A DNA stretch of 64,000 bases from Endocalyx cinctus. Its lineage: Eukaryota > Ascomycota > Sordariomycetes > Amphisphaeriales > Apiosporaceae. Shown here piece by piece: positions 1-14,054 of the stretch. A model generated the notes under the pieces. That model saw only the letters and a list, made by a program, of their open reading frames with translations, ran no database searches and had not been told where the DNA came from. Position numbers and translations under genes: made by a program. The stretch spans positions 3,956,915 to 4,020,914 of the forward strand of contig BCKC01000004.1 of assembly GCA_001600455.1 (NCBI GenBank), read 5' to 3'. Each line of letters starts with the position of its first letter. Positions within the stretch are counted from its first letter, which is position 1.

Positions 1-94
1 GACTGCATTAGGATAAAGGTTGGAAGCTCTTGCCGCTCGAGGTCACGCAAGCCACCACCGCCAGCGATAACTTGGTCAGGGCCGGCTCCGACTA

Positions 95-965
95 GATCAC
101 CCAAACTACCACTGACCCAAAGATCTCATCAGATCTCAGACCACTTTCTACGAGGCGTTCAAGTGCGCCGGTTACGAAAAAGTTATCGCTTTGTACCAAA
201 CCTTCACCATCGGGGAATTCGTCCAGTGGAACCCCGCTGTGGGAACTGATTTTTAGGGTACGTAGGCCGCAACGTACCACTGCGAGTAGCTTAACCCTAC
301 ACCAAACGCCTTCATCATTTTTTACCATCAAAAGTTATCATATTCCAGGCGTTGGAATCCCTAGAACGCGAAATCCTCCTCCCACTTCGGATCCGACAAG
401 ATCACTTACACCGTCGCAAGCGCACCCGGGCTTGATCGAATCCTATACTACTTTCTACAAGGCCGTGAAGGGTGATAATTGCCACAAAATCGCCAGCACT
501 TACAAGATTTTCACGAAAGAACAGCTCATCAACACTCTCATCCCACGCCAAGCCCCCATACCCTTGTGGGAGTCCTATAGGGGGTCTGTAAGCCCCATGG
601 GGCCCCCACGGGAGTTGAAAAAATTTTATTCGATAGAAGAAAAGCAATAGAATGGGGAATGTATAAAGAAAAATCCTTTTTTTTTTTTTTTTTTCATGGG
701 GAGGTGATGAGGCCCACTGTCAAAGCTTAGGCGGAGGCTGATTTTCAGGCATATTGGCGGAACCATAGTGCTGCATGTGCGTCCCAAGGACACCGATCTC
801 TTCTCTTATGACTAATTACTCCTACACTGACTGGGACTCTAAAGCCATCGCCTGCCTAAGCATGCCTCATGGATAGTTGTACGGACATCTACTTCGCAGT
901 AAAGGGAGATGATTGTGAAGGCTCCGTAAATATATTTTGGCACTTTTACTATGACTTAACTCGTA
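95..965 (+). pseudogene. Relic of a LysM-domain secreted protein
   Basis: Three fragments read as LysM (chitin/peptidoglycan-binding) modules, but in different frames and broken by stops. Around 137-255 the translation contains TTFYEAFKCAG and later FVQWNPAVG, the usual end of a fungal LysM module, followed by stops. Around 432-545 it contains TTFYKAVKGDNCHKIASTYK, a good match to the Y-x-V-x-GD-x-C-x-x-I-A core. Around 866-920 it contains CTDIYFAVKGDDCEG. The spacing of about 300-450 bases between modules and the loss of frame argue for a decayed multi-LysM gene, of the type found in fungal LysM effectors or chitinase-associated genes. Undetected introns could explain some, but not all, of the disruption. 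The 5' end may lie outside the window. Confidence 0.5.
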
Positions 966-970
966 CAGTG

Positions 971-2631
971 GATGAAAAAATAGTGATGGGGGAAGAAATC
1001 ATGAAAAGTTGGCTGCGAAATCGTACATTGTAATAACTAAAAGTATACGAGGAATGATGATATTTCTACTTGATTGCCATGCGGCTAGTTTGGGAGCTCG
1101 TTATGGGACAAGGCAGATTCAGAAGGTCACTTGCCGGGCTCTTGTAAAGCACACGCCTTAGTGAGAACACACGTAAGTAAGTGGTGTATAATTGTTGCTA
1201 GTGAGCTCCTTTATATGCAGAGCCCAAAATTTCATGCGTAGCTTAGAAATTCCCATACATAAGCCATTGCGCTGCTTATATCAACGACACCCATGCATGT
1301 GGCTATTTGAATAAACCTCAGAATGGCTTCGTCTAAACTCACGGAGCTAATGCACAGTTACGTGGGTTTAGGCGAGCGAGTTAAACATGTATCTAGGTGT
1401 ACATATGAGTAGCTCATAGATACGAAGGTACTTTATGTCTGTAACTCGAAGTACACTCTTCTTAGGAGATTTTTTTGAGTAGATTGAAGAATGTGACTCC
1501 AACCTGTTCATCATCAGGTGCTTTAATTTTTCACTGTATAAAACGTTCATGCATCGTATAGCCGTACCTCCTGAGAGAGAAACCTATCGTTGAAACTTGA
1601 ATTATCCGATATAGCTACTTACTTTCCTCATGATGACAGTTGCTGTCAACGTCTTCAAGTCTAATCCGCCATTGGCGATGGCCAGCCAGAAACCTACCGT
1701 AGAAGGTTATTGCCACCCACTACTCACCCGCGATAAGCTAAATGTGTTCAACTTATAGATATTTTAGGTTGTCAGGAGGCCCTTTACGAATGGACTGAGG
1801 GTTACGATACCAAGAACTGGAATCGCCTTGCCCAATACATTGCTCCTATGCTAAGAGTAAGGCATGTCACCATTATCTCCGCGCCTACACTACTTTTCTT
1901 ACTCGGTGTCGCGAATTTATTTAAATCGAGCATTTCAGAAAGGACTGTGGGAGGCAATACCCCCCGACCAGTTTCTTCAGATGATGTCAGATCCACGTTT
2001 CATAGGAATTAAACGGATTTAGACGCAGCACCTCGTCGGAGGTACGGCGAAGTCGGTTAAGTAGGGAGACACGGAAATTGCAGGGCATAACTAGCTGCGA
2101 GTTGCCCATCAGAAATACGAAGACCATGAGCTTACTCGCGTCGTCGTACAGAATCATGGGTATGGAGGAGCGAAAATTCCATATTGCGAGGTTGGTGACA
2201 TATAGAAATTTGCTAGAATTAAGCCGGAAGTCAGACGGGCTGGATACAATCTCGATAAGATATTTACAGATAAACAAAATGCTCACAAGTAGAAATATTG
2301 ACAGGGTTTGCAGGGTTTAAGATGAACAGTCGAGATAGCATACTTAAACGGACAACTGTTACAGCTCGATTTTTTCTCCAGATCTAGACATGCTAATACG
2401 CTACGGCTACCGTGTAATCATCGTACGGCCCAGTGCCATGTATCGGGGCTGGTATCCCGTACCGGATCAGCGGACCTGGTAGCGTTCCGCAACATATAGT
2501 GCTTGCTAGATCAGACGAACTACCCCCTCCAACTCGTGTTCAACGTCAAATATAAGAAAATATATGTTTATATATTATTTAGATGGGTATGTACACACGA
2601 AAAATGCTTATTTTACATGATCTATCCAACA
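971..2631. other. Gene-poor stretch, no supported gene
   Basis: Only short open frames without recognisable motifs on either strand. A short fragment near 1745-1830 reads [20 protein letters not shown] in one frame and might be part of the same decayed LysM locus upstream, but I cannot assign it. Nothing else is supported. Confidence 0.5.
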
Positions 2632-3629
2632 TTACGGGAGGCAGCTCAGCATGCTTCCCAACTTCTCCAAGACAACAGCTTGCCTGTCAGCATCCGCCGT
2701 TGTCTTATCCGAAGAATCACCGACGCTGACGGAGATGAAGCAATCATCCCTAAACGCCACGCTCGACTCCATGGGAAGCGTCTTCGAGCCGCAGGTCTCG
2801 ACGTCCGGGTCGAAGAGGCCGACGTTGATCCTCGTCAGGACCCATTTGAAGTTGGCGGCATCGGTGCAGTCGCCCTCGACCTTGGGGAAGTTGACGTTCA
2901 GCCAGGTGTCCTCCGGGAGGAAAGGGGCCCCGGAATCGAGGATGGCGTTGGTGAGCTGCGTCGCCAGCTGCGCGTACACGAGGCTGCGCGCGGGGACCGG
3001 GTTCGTGTCGAAGGCGAGCCGGCCGTCGGACGCGCCCGAGAAAGCGATGCCCGGGATGCCTCGGTCGTGGCTGGCGAAGACGGCGCCGCCGACGGTTCCG
3101 GAGAAGGGAACCTGCACGAATACGTTGGTGCCCACGTTGGGGCCGGTGACGACCAGGTCTGCGGCCTCGCCGTTCCAGATCTGAGGGCCGAAGGTGTCGA
3201 GGCCGAAGCGCACCGAGGTGACGGGGAAGGAGTTCACCCAGTTCAAGCGAGGGTTCGTCTCGTTGGATCCGACGGGTCCGCTGTTGGCGGCGCAGCTATC
3301 AAATTCGCATGGGTCGGTACGCGGAGAGGGGTCTGAGTCCAGGGAACCTGTTGGTGAAAGAAAAAAGAAGTTAGCAACGGAAAATAAACATGCGCGAACA
3401 TGTGACATCGAGGAATAATTGAATCGCGAAGGGGGAGATATCGCTTACTTCTTCCGGACTGGTTTTCAGCAGGTCCCGATAGGATCACGTCGTGACCGGC
3501 GGCGTTTAATGCTTCGTTGAAAGAGCGAATGTAGAGCTCGGCCCAGCCGTCATCGTTCGATTGAAGAATACGGGCTCCGTGCGCCCCAAGGATGGGCAGC
3601 ACCGAGGCGATGGCAGTAGCAGCTCGCAT
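2632..3629 (-). CDS. Secreted SurE-type acid phosphatase/5'-nucleotidase
   Basis: Two exons on the minus strand, 3629-3449 and 3347-2632, with a 101-nt intron (GTAAGC donor, CAACAG acceptor), give 298 residues. The first about 19 residues look like a secretion signal (hydrophobic AIASVLPILGA). Directly after comes RILQSNDDGW, the SurE LxxNDDG metal-binding motif; later SGPAENQSG and VVTGPNVGTN match the conserved SurE loops. SurE proteins are metal-dependent phosphatases acting on nucleoside monophosphates and other phosphoesters; fungal secreted members are often annotated as acid phosphatases. The length is normal for the fungal family. Exon 2 is much more GC-rich than its surroundings. The long open frames on the opposite strand are shadows of this codon usage. 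The gene is isolated from its neighbours by AT-rich DNA. Confidence 0.88.
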
Positions 3630-5669
3630 TATGAAGAAGAAAGTTAAAAACGAATGAAAAAACGATTATTTTATGGGAGAGAGTGAAGAAGAAAAAGAAG
3701 AAGGATAACGCCTGCGGTCTGAAGAAAATAACATCATCATGAAGAGAGACAGTCGAAGGCTTTTAAACAAACGCGCGCGTTGGTTTTCAAACCATCAGAG
3801 GAAAATCACATCCTTGATCGGAAAGAGAAGGTCGTTTAAACTTCCGGCGACAGGGGCTAGCCAAGCACAGCTTATATGGGCGATGATCCTAGCATATCAA
3901 CTTTTTCAGTGGATTTCCAGTGTGAGCGGGGAGTTAGTATGACCACTGATTGGACAAATAGCTATCCACTCAACATCCCCCAGTTCTGTCGCATAAATTG
4001 CAGAGCCACAGCAGCTGGCCTATCGAGGCGCAATGGCATCCAGCGTTCGAGATTTCTCCAGCACGTGCGGGTTAGGATGTTACATGATTTATTCTTGGGT
4101 TTATGAGGCCACCTGCCGGCTTGGCTTCTTTACAAAACCTCCTACGAAGGCAGGTGATAAAGAAGCTGAGGTTGTCAGGTCGTCCCGTGTTTCTTCCGCC
4201 AATCGTCAGTCCACAGTATATCCAAAGTCAGGAGTCGTTTCCATCTTGGCTCGGAGAGAATACTGTCACTATAGTGCAGCTTGATTGTCATTTTAAAAAT
4301 GAAAAAAAAAAAAAAAACAATGAAACAGTATCCAGGGATGAATTTGAGATTTCAGACTTGGTATTGTGGCAATGTGGCTAGTAAATGTGGCTACTGTGGC
4401 TGATATTTGCCACATCTTCCACCATGTGTTTTCTTCATCAAACAAAGAGTCTACAGAGTACTTGTATTAGAGATACAAAAATGAGATGAATACTCAAGTC
4501 TTCACAAAATTTGTTTTAAATTGCACCATAACTGAATACTACTTGCTAGAGACTCGGCAGCTCAGGAACTATTGATAACTAAGTTTTTTTTTTTTTTTTT
4601 TTTCCCTTCCTTGTCTGTCTTCTTTTTCTATTTGATTGAGCTGAACGATGTGGAGAAGACCAACTTCAGCCATAGCGTATCTTCACCGAGAGAGAAAAAA
4701 AATCATTGCAACCGTATGAGACAACACTCGCTCCCGAAACACATATATCCAGGCTTTCATAAATACCCCATGTCATTTTGTAGTGATGGTTAATATTATA
4801 TAATACTTTAAACTAGTGTTTTTCTCAGACATGAAGATAATAATAGCGATGTCAACTAAGAGACAACCAGATTAAGTGATATAAAATAAACAAAAAGCCT
4901 GTTCTTTAATATAATAAAATTATTTTTCTTTCTACTCGAATAACAATTATGATTATCTTCAAGCAGCTCTCTTTCCTTTTTTTCCTCTTCTTTTCCTCCT
5001 AAGAAAAATAGTTATGTAGTGATGACATATTCATTATAAAAGTCTTAACGAGATCAAAAACGGCCTACTTGAGAAAAGACCCGATGGGATTTCGGTGAAC
5101 ACCTTGTCAAGTATTCCAAGAGACAGGAACCTTTATCAATATTTCATGATACTTAATAGTTCTTAGAATACCCGCTTGGTGAATCAGCATATTTTAATGT
5201 TTAACTTGAGTGGATCATGGCGATGATACTCACCAGCCGTAGTATCTCAAAATTACCTGCTCACATGAGATGAAGGCGCATCTAAAATAAATTTTATGTA
5301 GATGTCGCTTCCCAGTTAACTAGCCACGAATTAAATTTCGAAAAGCGCAAACACGTATTTAATTATGGCCAATCACAGCCCGATGATATAGTTCCATATT
5401 ACCAAAATCGTAACAACAACCTCACCTTACCAAATTCGGTAAATGGTAGTAGGAGGGATATCGCTTTAGTCAGTTCCTGCCTCCAATTCAGAGAATGTGT
5501 AAGCAAAAGTACAATAAACATAAGATGATAATATTCTTTTACCATGATTTATCAAAACGTATATAAGAAGATTTGATCTCCATCTTCTTACGCAATTCCT
5601 AATTCCCTACATACTCTTTCAAAGTTCAAAGTTCAAACGACAATTTCCAGATTATTTAGCTAAGTTCAC
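3630..5669. other. Intergenic, AT-rich, no supported gene
   Basis: About 2 kb of AT-rich DNA with poly-A/T runs (for example near 4305 and 4585) and only short frames lacking motifs. An inverted pair CACCTGCC/GGCAGGTG spans roughly 4110-4155. I see no gene. Confidence 0.5.
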
Positions 5670-6352
5670 ATGATGGCTTTTGTTCCCACTACCCAGTCTC
5701 AAGTTGAGTCGTGGCTCTTGAAAGTACGTGTTTAGATGACCTATACAATTAGGGAGTTGAGGTTATTTGATAGTTACTTGAGAAATGGAGCCAAAATTCT
5801 AATTATACTTCCAATACACCCTAGTTTCACGATGTCAATGACTCCCTTGACAGCACTCGACTTCCAAAGATCTACTCCAAAGATGCAATTATGCAGTTCG
5901 GCAATGCTCCCCTGCAGAATGGATTACAGTCTATCCAAACCTTCTTGAACTCCTCATGGCAGAAACTTGAATCAATGAAACATCACTTTACGAGCTCTGG
6001 TAACTACCCTCTTTCTTTCCATCTTTCCCCCTTTCCTCCTTCTCCTCTTCTTCTTTTTTCTTTTTAATAGAATAGATCGCACTTGTGGTCTATATGATAT
6101 ATCCAAAGATAATCATGCATAGCTAATTAATGTCGTACATATGTAGAAATGGTCGGTGATACCATCTATCAAGCCTGCAAGATCCACTTTCAGGTAAAGA
6201 ACGATCCGGAGAAAGAAAACGTGACCATTCCAGCATTCGCCGTGATACATTTGGTCATGGATGGAGAGGAGAAGGGACTTATACATAGTTCTGAGTACTA
6301 CCTAGACGGATCCGTATTGGGACCTGCCATGAAGAGAGCTGGCTGGGTATAA
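5670..6352 (+). CDS. SnoaL-like (NTF2-fold) small protein
   Basis: Three exons, 5670-5723, 5825-5999 and 6147-6352, give 144 residues; donors are GTACGT and GTAACT, acceptors CTAG and GTAG. The translation contains ESWLLK, FHDVNDSLD, IYSKDAIMQFGNAPLQNG and, near the end, SEYYLDGSVLG: the helix, FxxxFxxD-like segment and central strands of SnoaL-like/NTF2-fold proteins. In this fold a conical pocket binds small molecules; members include polyketide cyclases, isomerases and many uncharacterised fungal proteins, so substrate is not predictable. No signal peptide is visible, so it is probably cytosolic. There are two adjacent ATG codons; the first was taken. It converges with the SDR gene at 6479-7654, only about 125 bases away, which may reflect functional pairing but is not proof. 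Confidence 0.75.
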
Positions 6353-6478
6353 TTTCATGTATTGCGTGGGACGGTTTTCAATGCAACTCCGGAGAAATAC
6401 TAGACTGCATGAGTATAATAGATGAAGAAGTTTTATTGTTAGTCGGTGGAACATCAATCAGTAAAACTCTTATTTCAT

Positions 6479-7654
6479 CTAAGATGTGATGCCTTCTTCC
6501 TTCTCGATATCCTCCTTGCTCGGAGACCATTTCTCCTGAAGAGCTCTGTCCAGGGTAAGACCGTAGGTGTCCTTGGGCCACCACTCGCCCCAGCTAGTGA
6601 GGAAGATCTGCTCCGGGTCTTCGGGCAGGTCATCTCGAGTAAATGCAGCGTAAATGCTCTGGGCACCTACAATTAAAACGTTAGACCGTTCATATAGATT
6701 TCAGGATGTGTTCAGAAACTGATTCAACTCAAGGACTCTCATACCTTCGGGAACGCTCTTAGCATCGGGGAAATTATCGGGCATTGCCATACCCGACCCT
6801 CTCATTAATCCAGTGTAGGGAATCATACCCGGAGATACGGCGACAACTTCGCACTTGCCCTGAAGCTCGCGACGCCACCAATGTGCGCCGAGTAGCTGGA
6901 TAAACTTTGTAGCAGGATAAGGGCCCGGCATTTCTTTGTCTAAAGAAGAGTTCTTCGGATCTGCTATGGATTCTGCCTCAAGAGTGCCTGATATGAATTC
7001 AAAGTGAGTATTGATCTTGTTATGGAATATTTTCTTAGAATCTGCTTACTCGTGTCTTTAACAATACGAACTGCCCCGGAAGATACCACAACGATGCGAG
7101 AACCAGATTCTTCCAATTTTGAGCGGAGAAGATGGACCAGATAATGCTGAGCTTTAATAATATGTATTAGCTCCTCTGGTATAAAGGGCGAATTAAGATG
7201 GAAACGGCTCACAGAGATGGTTTACAAGGTACGGCTTGTTCCACTTTGAGCCATACGGCCCTGTCTTGCTGGGCTGATGGCTCATACCCGTGGCAGCGTT
7301 AAGGAGTAGATAATCAATTTTACTTTGGCCGAGCTTCTCGAGTATCTGCTGAGAAAAGGTCTTTACACTGTTCATGCTAGATAGCTCAACTGGTAAGATG
7401 GTTACGGCATGCTTGCTGCTGTCATACTTTAGCCCGTCGTAAGCTGCTTGAGTCGTCTTGGTGTCTCGTGCGCCTAAAATAAACTTGTAAGGTTGCGACT
7501 GCCCGAGGAGCTGTTTGATGAGTTCAAATCCCTGTGCCGGTGTTAGAAACATCCCACAGAGAACGAGTGTCTATGATAAGGGGGTTCTCTTTTCTAGACT
7601 TACTAAGCCGGAAGAAGTGCCGGTCGCAACGATGGTCTTAACGAGAGTAGCCAT
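6479..7654 (-). CDS. Short-chain dehydrogenase/reductase, five exons
   Basis: Minus-strand exons 7654-7604, 7531-7213, 7151-7050, 6987-6745 and 6666-6479 splice in frame to 300 residues. The N-terminus has the Rossmann glycine motif (ATGTSSGLG), followed by LLLNAATG (the NNAG-like position), VVVSSGA with the catalytic serine, and GPYPATKF with the YxxxK tyrosine and lysine. The C-terminus ends in an EGAQSI...SWGEWWPKD segment typical of the fungal retinol-dehydrogenase or protochlorophyllide-reductase-like SDR group. It should catalyse NAD(P)-dependent oxidoreduction of a carbonyl or alcohol; the substrate is unknown. All splice sites are GT-AG. It converges on the SnoaL-like gene. Exon borders were chosen because all four junctions keep frame and restore SDR motifs. 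Confidence 0.85.
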
Positions 7655-8632
7655 GACTGGAGCAATGTTAAATAGGCGGAATGAGGATCTATTTTCGAGC
7701 TTTAATTGGTCTGCACGTATTCTGCTTTCTATTTGATTGATTAGAGAATATGGGTAAAGTTGGATCGTCCAGCTGATTTTATACCCTTTCAAGTATTTAC
7801 TAATTACAAGAAGTCTCGATAATGAAAGGGAATGTCAATGACATAACCTTCGTATTTGTAAGCTTATAGTACATATAAACGGAGACTTTTGAATAGATAG
7901 AGTAGTGTGACGGACCAAGGACCAATCAAACCAGCATCCTGCAAGCTTCATGGCTGAAATAAGAAAATCTCACGAGATTATTTTATATATGTTGTCTTAA
8001 ATCCTTAAATTCCGAGTTTCTATACCATTTTCATGGACTTAACGGCATTACCTTGTTAATATAAGAGGAAACATTCCGTAAGTAGTATGTAAAGTACTCC
8101 GGAGCGTATGCCTATTTATTCAGTACGTACATAAATGCTTAACTTGTCTTGGCAAACTGCTCGATACCGGAGCAGGAGGGGATTCATAACTAATACATTG
8201 ATGGATAGAAAATTGATAAGGAGTTATGAAGATTAGATAGTCAGATAGTGCTGATAGAGGTTGATAGAGCTGATAGATGAGAAATTCCCACTTACATAAG
8301 ACATTGTACACTAATAAGTGGGTCAGTATTTGAAGTGTTCTTCCACCATTTTCTACGGCCAATTAACTTTCAATAAAACTATACCGAATACAGTTAGCTT
8401 GTATTCACCTCGGCTTCTGGCCCGTTCGTCAATGACCAAATTTTTTGAAGCTTTTTTTTTTTCGCATCTCCAAATTCAAACTTTTTTTTTCTTCTTCCTC
8501 TTCATTATCCTCCATCTCAACACTATCGTAACTAGACACCCTCTCCTTCTGTTACTCCGTAGTCATAGTTCAAATTGTGTCATTATATTATAATTATTTG
8601 TGGCCATTTTTCTAAAATTAAATAATATCACA
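7655..8632. other. Intergenic: divergent promoter of the SDR and Hsp60 genes
   Basis: About 980 bases between divergent genes, AT-rich, with T-rich tracts at about 8450-8500 just upstream of hsp60 and a degenerate GATAGA/TGATAG-rich patch around 8195-8285. No additional gene is supported. Confidence 0.5.
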
Positions 8633-10556
<1,924 letters not shown>

Positions 10557-11841
10557 GATGATACGTGATGGTAGACGTCTCATTTTTCTTTCTTGTATGA
10601 AAAGCCTGGACCCGAAAAAAAAATCTGGAGTGTTGATATCGGTGTTTTGGAAGGATGGAAGGATCATCATTTACGGCTAAGTTTACCTCGTCTACTCTCT
10701 CCCCTCTACCCACACTACTACCACTGTATGTATTATGTTCATGATGAAGATATCCCGAGTGGCGTTGTAAAGATTTGTATAATATAATCGGCCACCTACT
10801 ATCATTAAGTAGACCCAATAAATATCAAAGAAAAAAAAACTATTGACACAAACTTATGAAGTATGTATTATGATGGCGAAGTTAATTTGTCTGCCTATTT
10901 CCTGTTGCTATTTTGTCTATCTATCTTACTGGTTATGTTGGATATGCACAGATCACATTCTTTATAACATATTATGTATTTGATTCAAGTCAGTGATAAA
11001 TCCATTACGTATACCTTGGGTGCAACAATTTGGCTGCCTCCAATTCGAAGACTCAAGGCAGCAATAAACACAAGATTAATAGATCCATGGATATGTGAAT
11101 AAAGGCAATGACGGAATCTTGAAAATAACAAGACTTTGTCACGTGGATTTTGTCAATGAAAATCTTGTTATATCCAGTAGTGGACTTGTACCGTAATAAT
11201 AGGCTCTCGGCCTAATCCCACTGTACTATGTACAGTACTGAATTTAACGAGCAAGGTACCTACGGGTATTACCTAGGTAATTAGCCTAGGTGTAATCCAT
11301 ACTGTAGGTACTCAGGTACTCTGTACTCTGTACCAGTGTACCCCTGTATTATTACACAAATCCTATCTCACGGCCAACCTGACCATCCTAGAAAATTGTA
11401 ACCCCACCAAGGCTTGTGCTTTTGGTCTGATACAGTGATATCCGCGGTCTCTCTCTACAGTACTATTCCTGTGGGTGCTTCTATTATTTTCTTCAGCCCG
11501 ATTTCCCCCTCCATTGCGATAGTGTCCCACATTGAAAAACATCCCAACTCTTGCTAATTCTTGTGTCTTCAATCTCTGTTCCTAAATACCTCGATTATTT
11601 CTTTTTTTTTTTCCACAAATTGACATATAATCAGAACAAGGGATTTCAGAAGAACAATCCCGATATTGCTTACCTGTTAGTTTTACATATACCCCTCTAT
11701 TTATTGATGTCGCCGAGTTTTTTTTTATTTTTTTTTTTTTATTCCAATTGTTCATCTCCCCTCCTTAACTAACATAGCATCGTATCACAGACTACCCATT
11801 TTTCGATCCCAACTCTTGCACTGCATCATAAATCAGACAAA
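10557..11841. other. Intergenic between hsp60 and cofilin
   Basis: About 1.3 kb, AT-rich, with no supported gene. From about 11213 to 11345 there is a cluster of TACAGTAC, GGTACCT, CCTAGG and GTACTCT motifs, including the exact 14-base palindrome ATTACCTAGGTAAT at 11268-11281. Pyrimidine-rich tracts at about 11590-11760 probably belong to the cofilin promoter and 5' leader. Confidence 0.5.
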
Positions 11842-12776
11842 ATGGTAATATTTCGATCCCAAGTAGAATTTATATTGAATTATTACTAACCAATTCAATC
11901 TTTAGTCTCAATCAGGGTTCGTTATATCTACCTGTTCGACATTCATCAACCCCTCATCGCGTGTATCTGCCCCTGTATCATATGCTCCGACCGCTACATC
12001 ATGCTTACAACATGCCACTCCTACGAACCAATCTTCCACACGCGATCATCAAAAGTGGTTTCTTAAAAAACAACAACTAACATCTTTCTTTCTAGAGCTT
12101 CTATCCATGAGGAGTGCATAGCTGCCTACAATGATTTGAAGCTCAGCAAGAAGTACAAGTACATCATCTTCAAGTTGTCTGACGACAACCGTCAGATCGT
12201 CGTTGAGGACAAGTGCCCGAAAGATGACTGGGAAGAGTTCCTCACGAAGCTCGATAACGCCAAAACTTTTAGCAAGACTGTGAGCTTTTTTTTTTCTCGC
12301 CTTTTTGTCAAGCCTACATCATGTACAGTTGAACCTAATAACATATATTAATTAGGGCCACAAAGGCGACGGTCCCAGATATATTGTCTACGACTTCGAG
12401 TACAACCTTGCGAGCGGAGAGGGCGCGCGGTCAGTTGAACTACCTCCAATGGGAGCAATGGTCATGATGCTAATAAATAGAATAGAAACAAGATCACCTT
12501 CATTTCCTGGTCTCCTGATACTGCTGCCGTGATGGTAAGTACTATTATATCTTGTTGATTTATTATTTCATCGAATATATTTTTCATCCGGTCTCCTATT
12601 CTGTTGTACGCATGCACTAAACCAAATTGCGATGATAGGCCAAGATGGTGTACGCCTCCTCTAAGGAAGCTCTTAAGCGCTCTCTGAACGGTCTTGCTAT
12701 GGAGATCCAGGCCAACGACCTAGGAGATCTCCACTACCCTACGGTCCTGAAGACGGTCAGCAAGGGTTTGGCCTAA
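11842..12776 (+). CDS. cof1: Cofilin (ADF/cofilin actin-severing protein)
   Basis: Six exons: 11842-11844 (the ATG alone), 11906-11916, 12096-12279, 12356-12429, 12486-12534 and 12639-12776, giving 152 residues. The N-terminus [19 protein letters not shown] matches the yeast cofilin start. Later come [30 protein letters not shown] and [17 protein letters not shown], the last being the actin-binding long helix. Cofilin binds ADP-actin, severs and depolymerises filaments, and is needed for hyphal tip growth and endocytic actin patches. The unusual start, an intron immediately after the initiator codon followed by an 11-nt exon, is required to obtain the conserved N-terminal MSxSG and is a pattern known for fungal cofilin genes. 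The donor after exon 2 (GTTCGT) is weak. Confidence 0.95.
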
Positions 12777-13307
12777 ATGCGCTATTCTTGCTGCGTCCGC
12801 TGCAAAAGAATCCACCCCATATCTGTCGTCTGAAGAATAATGGGAGATGAGGATTGATAGTGGCGTTAGCTAGGTTGGGCTTACGTAACCGTCACTGCCG
12901 CTGAACGATATTACGAAGTTTGGGGAGAATGATGAAATGAGATAGGGAAGGGAGGAAGACCCCATTTTCTTACCGTACCTCGGAAGGGTTGGTGAGAGGC
13001 AACTGGGTGACCCATAACCTTTTTTTCTTCCTTTTAAATAGAGACACAAAACCACATCTCGATTTCCAGATCTGATTATCGGCCGATAGTTTTTATACAC
13101 TACTACAGCAGAAAAAAAATAGTCAACTCCGAAAATTAGAATACTCTTATCTGGCGGGGAATGAAGAGTCCTCACTCTTCTTTGTTTTGTTTGCATGAAG
13201 ATGATATCTTTCTTCCTAGAATCTTTAATCATTTCATATTGTGTGAACCATTATACGTTAGTATGGAGTAGTGTGTCTAACATTAATTTAAACACCTGCA
13301 TGTATCA
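12777..13307. other. Intergenic between convergent cofilin and Get5-like genes
   Basis: 530 bases holding the 3' ends of two converging genes; AT-rich runs and no independent gene. The open frame at 12870-13232 on the minus strand has no recognisable motif and a composition unlike coding DNA here. Confidence 0.5.
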
Positions 13308-14054
13308 CTATTGTTTTGCTTTCCACGCAGCCTGAAATGACTCCGTAAGCTCCCCAGCCACCTTCTCGTCGCGTATTCTCTGTAACAGGAAGCCTTGTAG
13401 ATCATTCCAGAACTCAACTGTCTCTAACACCGCAGCACCGCTTTGCTCCTGAGCCGCGAGTTCCTTCTGCGCCTCCGGTTCCGCAGGCGTCGGCTTGGGA
13501 ATAGCCGCCGCGCCACCAATGACCATGATAGAAAATTCGATGGCAGCTTCATCCGCGCCTACGAGATCTTTCAACACCTTGCTATCGGGCACGGGTTTCT
13601 TCTTGTACAGAACCTTGACTTTTTCCGACGGTATCCCCGTCTTCTCAGACACGGCCGTCTTAATATCGAGGATAGAGGTGTTCGGAGTCTGTGAGGAAAG
13701 GTTTAGGTCAAGTTGAGGGTTACGAGCCGATTTCACGGTCACGGTCAGGCTGCGCTCCGATCCTGGGGGGGCCGTGTGGGATTTTCGCTTGTTCATCGGT
13801 TTGGGCATTTTAGGGAGGATGTACTACATTTTTGAAGGTCAGTTAGTATACAAATATAGTTAGAGAACATAACATAGAATATAAGCGACGAGCCAATTTC
13901 TTGAATTTTGGCACGGAGTAGAGAGGGAAGGAGGGTGACATACTGCGCCCCGGGGAACGAAGACCTTCGGGTTCTCAACATGGTCGGCAGATAGTCTGAT
14001 GGGCTTCGCGTTCAGCGCGGAGAGGAAAGATTTAGCAAATGATACTTCTGTCAT
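13308..14054 (-). CDS. get5: Get5-like ubiquitin-like protein (tail-anchored protein pathway)
   Basis: Exons 14054-13944 and 13823-13308 (GTATGT donor, TGTAG acceptor) give 208 residues. The N-terminal part (TEVSFAKSFLSALN, then YILPKMPKPMNK across the splice junction) resembles the Get4-binding segment of fungal Get5/Mdy2. A ubiquitin-like domain follows at about residues 63-125 (SLTVTVKSARNP, then ILDIKTAVSEKTGIP and VLYKKKPVPDSKVLKDL). The C-terminus EFWNDLQGFLLQRI...FQAAWKAKQ matches the Get5 homodimerisation helix region. Get5 with Get4 bridges Sgt2 to the ATPase Get3 for insertion of tail-anchored proteins in the ER. It is transcribed divergently from nop2, with a 400-bp shared promoter. 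A different ubiquitin-like protein is less likely given all three regions match. Confidence 0.8.

Noticed and set aside
2503..3336. 277-residue open frame on the plus strand
   Set aside because: It is antisense to the SurE exon 2, has no family motif and arises from the GC-rich codon usage of that gene.
8395..8460. Possible heat-shock element upstream of hsp60 (TTC and GAA triplets)
   Set aside because: The spacing does not give three alternating nGAAn units; not strong enough to call.
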